This document shows, piece by piece, positions 11,745 to 22,200 of a DNA stretch of 64,000 bases (position 1 is its first letter; every line of letters starts with the position of its first letter). Under the pieces are notes generated by a model, which was given only the letters and a program-made list of their open reading frames with translations, searched no databases and was not told the DNA's origin. Made by a program: the position numbers and the translations under genes. The DNA comes from Acholoe squamosa (lineage: Eukaryota; Annelida; Polychaeta; Phyllodocida; Polynoidae): contig OX439051.1 in NCBI GenBank assembly GCA_949317995.1, positions 36,831,250 to 36,895,249 on the forward strand. Reading direction: 5' to 3'.

Positions 11745-13323
11745 AGAGATGGCATTCTATCTATTTGAGCAGATCTAAAGGGTGTAGTGGATTTTCCCAG
11801 CCTTTCTAACCTTACCTGCGTCTTCTACAGCACCGTAGTTTAATACACTTAACTGGGGATGGCAATTGACTAATACTTGACATCCAAGGAGAGAGGAAAG
11901 ACATAATAAGGGTCAGAAACAAACAGGAGTTTATAACTTTTAAATCAAAACTAAGAGAAAAATTATTGACACATTCATCATTTGCTATTTGACACTTTCA
12001 CAAAATATTTCAAATTACCGAGCTCATTTGAGATCGTGGTGCATAAGAGTAGCTTATTTAGTGCAGTGCCTAGTTTGGGGGAGCAGTCATGCATCATGTT
12101 GGTGTTATAGAATTGCTACTTTGCTATTATGCACCAATCCAGTGCTGAAAATGACCGTTGCTACTTTGATAAACCATGATATGGACAAAAAGACCCTAAG
12201 CATCATTGTGGCCTTTATGATTTCATTGGTTTTACCAAATGGACCTACCAATTGGAAAATGACGGTACACTGGAGGCCATTTCTTAACAGACTACGACTG
12301 CTGTACTTCAAATCGTAGTGACTGGGCTTAAAAGAAGGTCATTACAGTATCTTGCATTCCTGCACAAGTACGACTGCTCTACCAAGCCTTATGTAATTAC
12401 TGCATAGGTGCTAATCAGACAGAGCAGTCGTAAGGCAGTATCTACGATGACCTTGCCTTATCCCTGGGCGTCTTAGATCGTAGTGGTGGTATATATTGGT
12501 AGTACCTTGAGAAATGGCCTCCTGACGATATTTCATTTCATTCCTTTTTCATTTTTTTTTGGAGTTGGGCCGAGAAAGGGGTGTTGCTCTGATAGAGGCT
12601 TGGCTTTACAGTCTTTGCAGATGAAGAGAGCCAATACACTTTAACCAAAATACAAAGGGCAACACGCATGTAATACATGCAATTAACATCTAGCACCATC
12701 CACTTCAAAGTTAACTGCCTCAGTTATCATTAAAATTGCAAAAGTTGAAAATAAGCCAAACCAAGCGTAGTGGAAAACCAGTTTACGGTAAGTAAAGCCA
12801 TCTGCCAGTGGCCTCAACTCAGTGTTGACTGATGTAGGCAAATGGAAGGGCTGAGAACATCTACAGGAAACATCCAATCTGACCTAACATAATCAATCAT
12901 GTTTGATCTTCTCGATCAGATTGGATCAGAACCCCCTGGTTGCAAATTGAGTTTGACCCATCCGTGGTCAACTGAACCCTTTAAAGACTACTAAATAATC
13001 AGACAGTGACATGATCTGCGAGAATGGGGCTTAGTGCAGGGGGGTCTAAGACCCCTTTTCCCAGTACATGGCACTTAAATGTAGATATGCATCATTCCCA
13101 CTGGTAATCATGATGTATCGATGTAGCTTTGGTTTATTACTCACCAGCTCTATATCCAAGCATCATGCCAGCTCTATCAAGTGATTTTACTCTCAAGTGA
13201 AGTAGACTTGCCAAGTATTCATTGCATTATTGTGGCCAAAGGGTATAGTCTTGATGCCTTATCACACCTTAAAGTGTTATAAAAGTACTAGTCTGTAAGT
13301 TAAACGTTAGGTCTGGTGCCTAC
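11745..13323 (-). other. Receptor last intron, proximal part, with small inverted repeats
   Basis: Intron sequence. Between about 12290 and 12500 the words TACGACTGCTCT and AGAGCAGTCGTA face each other, and CAAATCGTAGTGA recurs from the neighbouring TIR elements, so a related decayed element is likely present. No coding exon is recognised. Confidence 0.4.
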
Positions 13324-13504
13324 CTCCAGTTGCTGCAGCTTCTGGTAGAGAAGAGACAGTATATAACTGGATTAGCGGCCGAGTTAAGCGGGGCAAGGCT
13401 TTGGATGAACACCGCCATCGCAATCTTCTTCTGAGACATGGGTAAATGACCATAGACATCCAGGAGGTCAAAGATGAAGTACGGTGACCAGCAGCAAATG
13501 AACA
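13324..13504 (-). CDS. Neuropeptide GPCR exon, TM6-TM7
   Basis: This exon codes the most diagnostic part of the receptor: [19 protein letters not shown] (the CWxP toggle-switch motif of TM6), the third extracellular loop, and [20 protein letters not shown] (TM7 with the NPxxY motif). [17 protein letters not shown] is characteristic of the crustacean cardioactive peptide (CCAP) / neuropeptide S receptor group in the rhodopsin family. It is bordered by an acceptor-like TATGATTATAG and a donor GTAGGC. The phase joins the previous exon (GTG codon split 1/2) and the next (AGG codon split 2/1). The receptor would sit in the plasma membrane, bind a short amidated or cyclic neuropeptide and signal through G proteins (family knowledge). 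Confidence 0.9.
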
Positions 13505-13903
13505 CTATAATCATAGAAACATAACGATATCATAAGCTGATATAAGGTATGACTATAAGTGCACTACACATAAAAGTGTTGCCCCAGTTCTGAAACTACT
13601 TCCTTTGTTTTATAAAACAAATAGAGAAAGATAACATGGCAATATTTAAATACTACATGTAACCAGTCATTTTCCAAAACATTTCATCCCTACAACATTG
13701 CCCAATTGGTATGCAGAAATCTTCCTAAAACTTCATTGGGTAACCTGGGACAACACAAAACAATTTGCCAAATTCAGTCATCTGTTATTTTGAGAATTTT
13801 GTCAAAAGTGGTCCTTGTTAAAGATCAGCACCATGCACCAATGAATTACAAGTTTGTAGGAGGATATTCCAGCATGTATTGATAGTGCATCATAATTCCT
13901 CAC
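13505..13903 (-). other. Receptor intron between the TM6-start and TM6-TM7 exons
   Basis: A 399-base intron, bounded by donor GTGAGG and acceptor TATAG on the minus strand; no feature recognised inside. Confidence 0.75.
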
Positions 13904-14035
13904 CAAGGACAATAACGAGGGTCATCTTGATGGTCTTTATCCTGGCTTTGGGTATCAGTCCACGAGAACTTGCACCACTAGTCGTCTCCGTCTTCACACG
14001 ACCATTAGGCTGCCAGCGGGCTGTCATGTTCACAT
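13904..14035 (-). CDS. Neuropeptide GPCR exon, third intracellular loop and start of TM6
   Basis: This 132-base exon lies between acceptor CTCTTCTAG and donor GTGAGG. It reads VNMTARWQPNGRVKTETT followed by SSRGLIPKARIKTIKMTLVI. The segment SRGLIPKA-IKTIKMT is the conserved C-terminal end of the third intracellular loop in CCAP and neuropeptide S receptors, the part that contacts the G protein (family knowledge). Two bases at the 5' edge and one at the 3' edge complete codons shared with the neighbouring exons. The match is strong enough to fix strand and frame. Confidence 0.85.
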
Positions 14036-14474
14036 CTAGAAGAGAATTTAGAATGGCATGTCGATATATGAGAAAACCAAGACTCTTTGAAAGGGAAAGG
14101 TCTTTAGAATAAGAAAGTGTGTGACCTGTTCTAAAAAGCGTTTCTTTCGATTCATCATTAATATTATAGAAGTAAGGAGTTTTAGCTATTCTATTTCTAA
14201 CTTCTAAAGTAACAATAATTTCTGATGATTCGAAATAACATCATCCAAACCAAGGCAATGAGCAAGAATAACTGGAAAAAAAGTTTTCTTTACAAAGAGT
14301 CAAAAGTAAATAAAACTTCGATTTTTCTCTTTCCAGACTCGATCTCAATACCATATCCCAAAAGGTTCAAGGTTCAATAAAAGAATCCATCACTGAAAAT
14401 GCCAAACCGGGGCTCTGAACTTTTAAAAGAATATCTTTCACTTTAGAGAAAGAAAAAAACACTTCATAGTTAAC
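14036..14474 (-). other. Receptor intron between the TM5 and TM6-start exons
   Basis: Intron of about 440 bases, AT-rich; no other feature recognised. The donor side is uncertain. Confidence 0.6.
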
Positions 14475-14682
14475 ATCTCTTGAAAGTCACTCTCTCTAGG
14501 TGCATGATTGTAGAATACGATTGGTCCTCACTTTTACTGATGAACTTCTTCTTTACGGTTGGTTTAGGTGAGCCATCCAGAGATCCCTTACTCCATATCG
14601 TTATAACGATTACTGTATAACAGATACCAACAATGATTGCTGGTATGATGAAGAGCAGCAATGCCAACAGGGTCACGTACAA
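14475..14682 (-). CDS. Neuropeptide GPCR exon, TM5 and the third intracellular loop
   Basis: After acceptor TTCATTCCAG the exon reads LYVTLLALLLFIIPAIIVGI (TM5 with its conserved Pro), CYTVIVITIWSKGS, and a basic loop (TVKKKFISKSED). LYVT-LAL-LFI-PA and the WSK at the end of TM5 match CCAP receptors. The 3' border is tentative: a donor-like GTTAAC after 14475 keeps the frame with exon 13904-14035, while a better-looking GTGACT after 14491 would not. Exons for TM1-TM4 should lie upstream (higher coordinates) but were not found. The Penelope-like fossil starts within 150 bases of this exon. Confidence 0.8.
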
Positions 14683-15564
14683 CTGGAATGAAAAGGAAAA
14701 ATTGAGTGTTATTTCATTATGAATTTGATGGCTACAAATGTTTAAGTGTGGTGACTCAATCACAAGTTCTTGGCAAACCTTATCAGGACCTGGATTTTAT
14801 TACCAACATAGGTCCAAATTCAGGGTGGAAACCCCCAAAAGGGCCTTAAAGTTTAGAAAATTTCATCGCTTTAAATGAAATAGAATTTTCAGCCTGTATG
14901 CTCAATCAAAAACTGGTGAGAATAAATCTCACCAAAAACGAACACATGGCCCTAAAAAATCTGTCTAAAGACAGAATTATAACCATAAAACCTGTGGATA
15001 AGGGAGGTGCTGTGGTAACACAAAACACCAGGGACTTTGTGAAAGAAGGCTTACGGCAACTCAGTGACAAAGAGACATATCGTAAACTGAACCATGACCC
15101 AGTAACAAAATATGCCACAACGATAGACCCTAAAATCACTGAAATGACAGAATAGGGGGAAATATCAGCCAAAATGGCAGGCACAATGAGAAATGTGAAC
15201 CTCCGCACCCCCCATATATATTTTCTGCCAAAAATATATAAGGGGATGGTAACACCCCCAGGCAGACCAGTGGTGTCAGCCTACAGGTGTCCCAGGGAAA
15301 AGATAATTATCAGCATTTGTAGACACATTCCTAATAAAGCCTCTGGTCTCTGACGCATCTGTCAAATAGCGGAGCACTACAGGTACCACAGTTTAAAAAA
15401 AATACAGGAGTTTGAGGAAAAGGGTTTCCCCAGAAAACTCCTGGAGGAGGTGGCCATGCAAGTACTCAAAATGGATGGCAAAGCACTGCTACAACCAAAA
15501 CCTAAAAATGATGAGAAATCGGAAACCACATACCTGATCAGCACATACAGACCAGGTAATAACA

Positions 15565-15636
15565 TGTGGATCAACATGGTAAAAGGTACGCCCGTGCACC
15601 CCCTACCGGGCGTACCTTTTACCGTGTTGATCCACA
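15565..15636. repeat. 72-base palindromic mini-element, copy 1 (inside the Penelope-like element)
   Basis: Two 30-base arms beginning TGTGGATCAACA and containing GGTAAAAGGTACGCCCG flank a 12-base loop (TGCACCCCCTAC), with one mismatch between the arms. A second copy of the same length lies at 26236-26307. The copy sits within the Penelope-like coding remnant, so it is a later insertion. It has no coding capacity and no clear target duplication, although both flanks carry AT-rich CATA/TATA. The family is unknown to me. Confidence 0.85.
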
Positions 15637-16414
15637 CATAATAGATGAGATAATGAGGAAGAATTGTGACATCTTGGGTGAATCCAACCACAAGGTATCC
15701 CCATGTCAGATGATGAAGAGAACCCAGAAAAATCAGAGTGGAAAAAACAAAAGAAGAAGGAGAGATGCAAACTGGTCAATTGTGATAATTTATGTCTAAA
15801 GATAGACAAAAATGGCCAAATAGCATCTTAAACAACAGGGAGAAAATACCACACCAAAACCAACTTCTCATGCTTGAGCTCTAATGTGATCTACATTCTG
15901 GAATGCAGATGTGGGGCACAGTATGTAGGAAAAACTGAGCGCCCCATAAAAAATGGATAGGGGAGCACATTGGAGCTATAGACAACCAAACAGGCAAGAC
16001 TGACACAGCATGGCACTTTAATCACAAGGACCATAAAAAATCGGCGGACACTAAATTCCACATAGTGGATTTTGTGAGCATACACCCTAAGAGTGAAGAG
16101 GGGATGAGACTCCTAGCACTCATAGAGTACAAATGGATAGAGAAACTTCATAATAAATGTCCACAGGGCATGAATATGAAGGACGGCAAATACGGCTAGA
16201 CCATCACTAAAGCCTTGTTTACACAACCCATCAAACCTCTAATGGTCGGGCCGTACACTACCAAACAATGACCCCCAACATACACCGGCCCTGACATTAC
16301 GTACATGGGTACATTTACTACAACAGTAAGGCTATACTGTTCTAGCAACACTAGTTTCACTCATTGTTTAAGGTCTAGATAGAAACTAAACATGGCATAA
16401 TATTTACCTCTGTC

Positions 16415-16475
16415 AGTTCCACCTGATGAGACACCTATAGGGTCGAAACCACATGAAATTGGTAGATCCAAAAAG
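16415..16475 (+). ncRNA. Candidate hammerhead ribozyme of the Penelope-like element
   Basis: The conserved core words are present in order: CTGATGA (16423-16429), a short stem II (GACACC / GGGTC with one bulged A and a TATA loop), GAAA (16445-16448), then stem III (ACCA with TGGT, loop CATGAAAT) ending in GTA, a permitted cleavage triplet, at 16462-16464. Hammerheads are known in the terminal repeats of Penelope-like elements, and this motif lies just after the GIY-YIG part, as expected. Stem I pairing is not convincing in this copy, so it may be decayed. Activity is not claimed. Confidence 0.6.
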
Positions 16476-16480
16476 ATCCA

Positions 16481-16867
16481 TGGAGACGGTATGCATTAAT
16501 GTACAGAGCTTACCCTGTATAACCTTAAAGCCCCAACATTTATATGAGGAAAAACAAGCCCCTGGTGGGCAAAACACCCCCCTACCCACACCAGAGTGGT
16601 GTTCTCACCTGAACAGGTAGAATAGGATAACAACCCACCTACCCCCTCAGGGGGTGGTGTGGTGAACTCGCCTGATCCGGGCACACACCTGGGGATAGAG
16701 GGGTGGCCAGTAGGCCCCACACGTCCCACAGTTCCACATAATAAGTTGGAGGATCAAAACAACAATGGTGGGGTGAGAGTGAAATACTCCAGTAAAGGCG
16801 GTGCAAGTCAGATTAGGTCATTCATGCAGTAGTGGTCAGAAGAGGTAAACGCCAGCTTACACACCTT
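16481..16867. other. Gene-free stretch, possibly the Penelope-like 3' terminal region
   Basis: C-rich sequence following the ribozyme-like motif, with repeated CCCC words (for example near 16560-16650). GTTCCAC recurs near 16731, as before the ribozyme core. It may be the remaining terminal repeat of the Penelope-like element; no gene seen. Confidence 0.3.
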
Positions 16868-17080
16868 GAGGTGCATCATTGCTCTCCATACATAATCCTT
16901 TCCTGCCATTTACAGTGACACATTTCCATAATTGTAAGAATGAAGAGTAAGACTCGTTTTAATGGCAGTCAATATGATGAATTCCATGTATGATATTGCT
17001 CTTATAAGAATAACACTTCTCTCTCAAAGGACGGCATTTGAGAGTTTAATACTTTTTCCCATTATAAATCCTGGAGGTTA
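16868..17080 (+). repeat. End fragment of the duplicated segment, third copy
   Basis: CATCATTGCTCTCCATACAT and the following 200 bases align with 25768-26030 and 51028-51290, the 3' ends of the two large segment copies. The fragment ends near TTTCCCATTATAAA. It suggests that a third, otherwise lost, unit of the segment once stood upstream of copy A. Confidence 0.7.
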
Positions 17081-17189
17081 ATTCAAAAGGCTCTGCCATC
17101 GCTACCTATGAGATGTTAGCATAGGCACATCTGTTACCATCTCTTATTGCACGATTTCTGTGATTCTGAGTGCTTTTCCTGGCTTTGTA

Positions 17190-17253
17190 AGGTGTGCCTG
17201 ATATCCATGGATAACATGCACTGGGTGCCCGATATCCATGGATACCAGGCACC
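17190..17253. repeat. Palindrome around GATATCCATGGATA
   Basis: AGGTGTGCCTGATATCCATG and its near reverse complement face each other across about 17 bases. It is a short hairpin of unknown origin; no second copy was noticed. Confidence 0.55.
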
Positions 17254-17300
17254 TCATGATCACAAATTTGTCACATTTTAAAACCTATGAGAATTTCATT

Positions 17301-17373
17301 GCCTGAGGTGGACTAAAACCTCCAAAGGCTGGATCCGAAGACCAAGGCGTTGCCTATTAGGCCACACCGTCAG
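17301..17373 (-). repeat. tRNA-Arg-derived relic (tRNA pseudogene or SINE head)
   Basis: Read on the minus strand, the sequence has an A-box-like GTGGCCTAATAGGCAACGC, an anticodon region GTCTTCGGATCC as in tRNA-Arg(TCG), and a B-box-like GGTTTTAGTCC. Spacing is close to that of tRNA. The acceptor stem pairs only at its inner four positions, the anticodon stem has a mismatch, and the T-loop GTTC is lost, so it is unlikely to be a working tRNA. A tRNA-derived SINE or single pseudogene are both possible; no SINE body was identified. Confidence 0.55.
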
Positions 17374-17691
17374 ACATTCAAAGCAGCAGTAGAATTTGGT
17401 TAGGAAATTACCACAGTGGCCAGAGCTGCCTTATCCATAGCCATGACGCACAGTACTGCTGGACGTGTTCAGACCAAACCAATGACTGCCGGGTGCTGAG
17501 GTGTGTGACAATAGTTTAGTAGTCAGCAAGTCGCGCTCAGAATGTTAGGTACAGGGTGTTCGCGACCTGGCCTGACCTACCTTTGGCTGTCAAACCTTGC
17601 TGCGGTGAGGCCAGGTGGGAGTAGACATTCTCTTTCCAATGAATGCATGATGTTTTTTTATGCATTCTGATGCATTAACCGTGTAATAAAA

Positions 17692-17799
17692 TAAGTAGTC
17701 AATGCCTAACAGGTAGCTTGTCAGATGTATGTTGAAGGCACCTCATGCGTTTTTGATGCTTACATCTGACGCGCCACCTGTTAGGCATTGATTACTTGT
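17692..17799. repeat. Palindromic foldback element, about 108 bases
   Basis: Left arm AGTCAATGCCTAACAGGTAG and right arm CACCTGTTAGGCATTGATTA form a stem of about 38 bases, continued by GTCAGATGTA / TACATCTGAC, around a centre of about 30 bases. The arms differ at a few positions. It looks like a MITE-sized snap-back element; no second copy was seen. Confidence 0.65.
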
Positions 17800-19244
17800 T
17801 CAATAAGACCTGGTGTTACTACAATGAAATAGCTGGTGGTGTTAGGCCAGTAACTAACTTTTTGTGCCCAGGATTATTTGGCCTTTTTTTAAATTAATTC
17901 TTATATGGTTGCTTTGACTTTAATGGATACATACATATATACCGCCTACAAATAGTTCTTAAAGTACCATTCATATTAGATGTTCTGAATGTCCATGGAG
18001 TGCATTTTGTCTTCGATATGTATGTCCAAAATATTTTCTTTGGTTTCTATGGTGATAAAAATGTTCTTCTTGATTATAGTAGGCACTACAGCTTGCTCAG
18101 GTGTCCATAGGGCAGGCTATCTGTTAGCTAAAATTATCTATTTGGGTACGAAATAATTATCTCTGCATATCAAAATGGGAATTATTGCAAGAAGAATAAA
18201 ATGAGAAAGAAAACATGATGAGAATCTCCTGCAAAAGTTAGGGCAAGAGGGCGTAACACAATATTTCTTAGCTGTAGCTATGTTTCTCTTTAGACCTCTT
18301 TTACAAAAAATGAGGATCTTGCTCTTTGTGCCCCCCCTCTGTACAGCGAAATGTGATGATGGTACATATTTCTTATCCTTTATTAATAACATTAGGAGTC
18401 CATAAACCTTTAATAATGCTGGCTCAATGGTGCTGATGGTCCCAATGGAATCGTCTGGTGACGCCCTTTTTAATGGTAGTTAAACTTTGAAAATCCATGC
18501 ACTAAAGTTTCTAGGTGCTTATCTACTCCTGCACAGTTGTTTTAAGGTCCAAAACCGCGCCAAATGGCGCGCTTGGGCACCATAGGGATAGGAAGTACTA
18601 TGCAGTCCTTCACTATTCCACTTCAGTACTAACACCACCCCTTATTTTATACTGAGAAATGATAGTGGTTTCCCCCGAGTGCAAGTGCACCTGGGTAGGG
18701 GGACATTCCTCGTCTTAAAAGTGAATGCACCTGCAAATAGTCCTCTTAGAAAGTTCATTTTCCCTGGTCTACAAAAGAAAGATAACAGGTTCCCTAATCT
18801 CAAAGTACAAATTAAAGACATAGCCTGAAGTGTATTCTTTGGTTCAAAGGCTACTATACATCTGGTAGTTTTCAAGACTGGCACTCACTCAAAGACCCAA
18901 CGCCTTCACAAACCACTACAGAGTACTTTCTTTTTTTCTGTTTTATTCAAATGACAGAGCAATATGTAATTCAGAATCTACTGTGGAACAAAAGCCTCAA
19001 GTTGAAAGATAATGGGTATGTTTGTTGCCCTGAACTGAGTAAACAAAATCACAGTTTCATAATTGTTGACCTAACTTCACTTGTAGATCATATGTCCCGC
19101 CATTTCTCTGTCATATAACTCAGTTATAAAAAAAGTTTGATTTATTGTTGTGCTTCTGATGTGCAGACTATTCTGATATATATGCCTCTTATGAATGATA
19201 AATCAAAAGCAAGTAAGTACCACAGTCCTCTGAATCAGGTCACC
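17800..19244. other. Gene-free stretch
   Basis: No gene recognised. Open frames of 80-84 codons on the minus strand (18138-18392 and 18642-18884) have no domain features. A small GC-rich hairpin GCGCCAAATGGCGC lies near 18554. Confidence 0.4.
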
Positions 19245-22200
19245 ATTGTGGCCTTACAGGGACTAAATGCCCACATGCTAAACAAAGATGCCTTAATGAC
19301 ATATCACATAACAATCCTCACTGTCAACAAAAGGCAATCCCCCAGAGTCTCTCTCACGATGGTCACCATGGAAACCCAAGGTAGCCTCTCACCTGTGCAG
19401 CTTCTCCTCCTAGACCCCAAAGAGTAAGGAGCCATACAATTGCCTGTTTGGGTACTTTTAGCATTGACTCCACTGCCGTTGGTTGGATAAATCTTTGCCA
19501 TACTTTCTATACTTTTACAATACCATCGTCAGAGTGAAAATCTGCCCAACCGATGGCAGTCAAACCAACATTCTAGACATAGCTGACAAGAAAGGTTAAC
19601 TTCCCTACTAAACTCTGCATAGATTCAAGTAGAAGTTTTAAATACTATCAAAACAACTGCATCATTCTATTCACATCTAGAAATTACCAAAATATGGCTC
19701 TGGTACCAGCTATCCTTAAGATGGCTGTTGTAGCTACTAAGACCCTAATTACTAGTCTAGGCCTCTTCTCCAGTGTCCTGGCTCTTAGACAGGAAATGGT
19801 ATCAGAAGTGGGTCTGTTGGGTTTGCGATGCTTGGACGTGTTCTTGCAACAGGCATAGTAGGAGCAGCGAATGTACCTCATGCTCATTTTATGCTTTTAC
19901 GACAAGTGTTTTGCAGTCCATGTATTTTCTGTATACTGCTGAATAATTAGAAAATAAGACAGCTTTCAGAAAGCTTATTCTCAAATCAATATAAAGATGT
20001 ACAGTTTTGAGCAGCACTGATGGATATTACCTATTGGTTCACATGTTCATAGGCGTATCGACATAAGCCATAATGTCAAAATGTGGATTCTAATTATATT
20101 CTTCAAATCAAGATGACCCTGGGTTAATCAGGGTTCCTCTCTCATCTGATTACAAAAGACAAATTTTAGGCCTGACCAATCAATCCATTTAAGCATAATA
20201 TGGCATTCAAGCCTATAAACACTGTGGGGAATTTCAGGAAATCCTATAATGACTCAAGTTACAACATTTCACTTTCAACGGTTAAGGTCACTAATGAAAG
20301 CACAACTGCCAGGACAAAAACAAAATTATAAGCTTCCATGTTGAGTGTGACTATAAATACTGGCTTACTATTTAGGTGACAGCAACCACTATTAAAAGCC
20401 GCCATAAACATTTAGCTTTTCCTGATCATGTCCTTTTAAAAAATAATTATAGTGATGTCATGCAGGAAGTCAAGCTTTCTTCCTCAGTCAGTGACATCTC
20501 CTTGGAAATGCGGCGAATGGACTGAACCTTGCATTCATCATTGGGCTTAATGTCAGGAGGTAGTAAATTTATCAATGTGCTATGTAGGTCATCTTGACTT
20601 AGAAGAGCAACTCCATATGGGCAGGGCTGCAGGAAATTGAATTCTAGCCAGTTAAAATGATGATTTCCCTAGGGTAACATCCATGTGCTATTATGCATTC
20701 CTTATTAAAGGTCTAACCAAACATAATTGAAAGAAGGGAAGCAAAAGGAAAAGAATCACATAACCTGAGAGATAATGGATATTCTTCTGCCCTTAGTCTC
20801 ATATAAGGCAACAAATCAACCTTCCAAATTTCGACTAGGCTCAGGTCCTTTCTGAGCTTCAACCAATATACCTACAGAGCATTTGAGTGTAGGAAGGTAT
20901 CCTATGCAATAGATCCAAAGTCATTTTTCAGAATCACCATCTTGACTGGAAACCTAAACAGGTAAAACCAGGATAGCCCCTCGGATATAGTGCCAGCAGA
21001 TAAGAGGATTCATGGCTACTCAAAAACCATCCTTTATCTAGGGGTCTGTTTAAACCCATATTCAACTTAGCGATTGAAATATACATTATCCCATATAAAT
21101 TTCTGCGACAGAGGACTAGTGGACTATCAATGTAAGTAGGCAAGGGCTTTTATTGTGTCTATAAAATGTTCATAGGGAGCAATTAATTTTTATCAGGAGA
21201 GGGGCCAATGTAAATCCCTATGGGAAATTGTGTATCACTATAAATCTCTGTGAGAAGTGTGTTTATGAATCAGGGAGTAAAGAAACAAAACTAACATGTA
21301 GACCTTGTCAAGTATCTTTTAATGACACAGTGTCACTTTTAATTGCTTTCTGGAATCAATTAATAATGATGATTAATTATTTAAAAGAAAAATTTAACTT
21401 TATTTGGCATTTTCTTGAGGTATTGATGTATTACAGGGATCCTCTTTGAAATTTGTTGGTTATTACTTTATCACAGTCACATTAAACATGAAGTAATCAC
21501 ATATATCATGAAAATGTTCATCTTCATTATCATCACTGTTGTAAATATGTATTTCGTTATTTTAACCAAAACATTGAGTATGATGCTATGTAGACTTGCA
21601 TAATTGTAGGATATTGGGGAAGGGGCAACCCAATCATGGAACCACTTTTCCCAACTCTTTAAAACACTGTCTGATTCAGAGGAAGTCAATTCCATTATAG
21701 TATGAGGGCTGGCTTCCCAGGATAGAGAATCGTGGAATACTGTAAGGTGAGTTTGAAACAGTGAGAATCCAATTTTTTTCACAACAGCCTCTAGGGCAGG
21801 TGTGAATACAGAGGGCACTGACACGACCAGCGTAGTCTTGGTACAGTTTTATTTCATAGTACAGTCTCTTTTATTGCTCCTACTGCCTCACATTTTGCCT
21901 ATGCAAATGTAATGTATGCATGCCTGCAAAGCTTTGTTCAGACATCATAGGGTCTGTATTTTCAATGAATAAGTATTTGTATCAATACAATAGTTGTTTG
22001 AAACCTGAAAACAGAATCTTAACTGAAGATCTTGACCAAAGGGCATTTCCTAACAATGATAATTGTATCATTATTGACCCCACCCCCTGCTTACATTTAC
22101 AGAATAAAAAATAGCAGGCTTCTTGTCTGGACATATTGGATGCTGACAAGGCCTGGCGGAAAAATGAGACGTGTTACAACTGGGCACAACTTAACTTTGA

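Larger units (their letters stand above)
14820..16480 (+). mobile_element. Penelope-like retroelement, broken
   Basis: Near 14990 the sequence encodes IITIKPVDKGGAVVTQ, followed by EGLRQLSD, the N-terminal signature of Penelope-like (PLE) reverse transcriptases. Near 15200 comes FLPKIYKG with PGRPVVSAY. Near 15410 is the post-RT segment EKGFPRKLLEEV, and near 15880-16190 a GIY-YIG endonuclease segment (VIYILECRCGAQYVGKTERP, later LALIEYKWIEKLHNKCPQG). PLEs prime reverse transcription at nicks made by this endonuclease. The element is broken: most of the catalytic RT core is absent and there are several other breaks. A 72-base palindromic element is inserted at 15565, and a hammerhead-like motif lies in the 3' part. 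It is old relative to the gypsy element at 53990. It probably lies in an intron of the receptor gene, on the opposite strand. Confidence 0.85.

Noticed and set aside
15377-15691. Minus-strand frame of 104 codons across the Penelope-like remnant
   Set aside because: Shadow of the opposite strand and of the 72-base palindrome.
19684-19887. Minus-strand frame with an Arg-rich, weakly hydrophobic reading
   Set aside because: Considered as a receptor or transposase fragment, but the homologous part of copy B (42040-42230) breaks the frame and no motif fits.
21477-21824. Minus-strand frame of 115 codons in segment copy A
   Set aside because: The matching part of copy B (about 44160-44440) does not keep the frame, so it is not under coding constraint.
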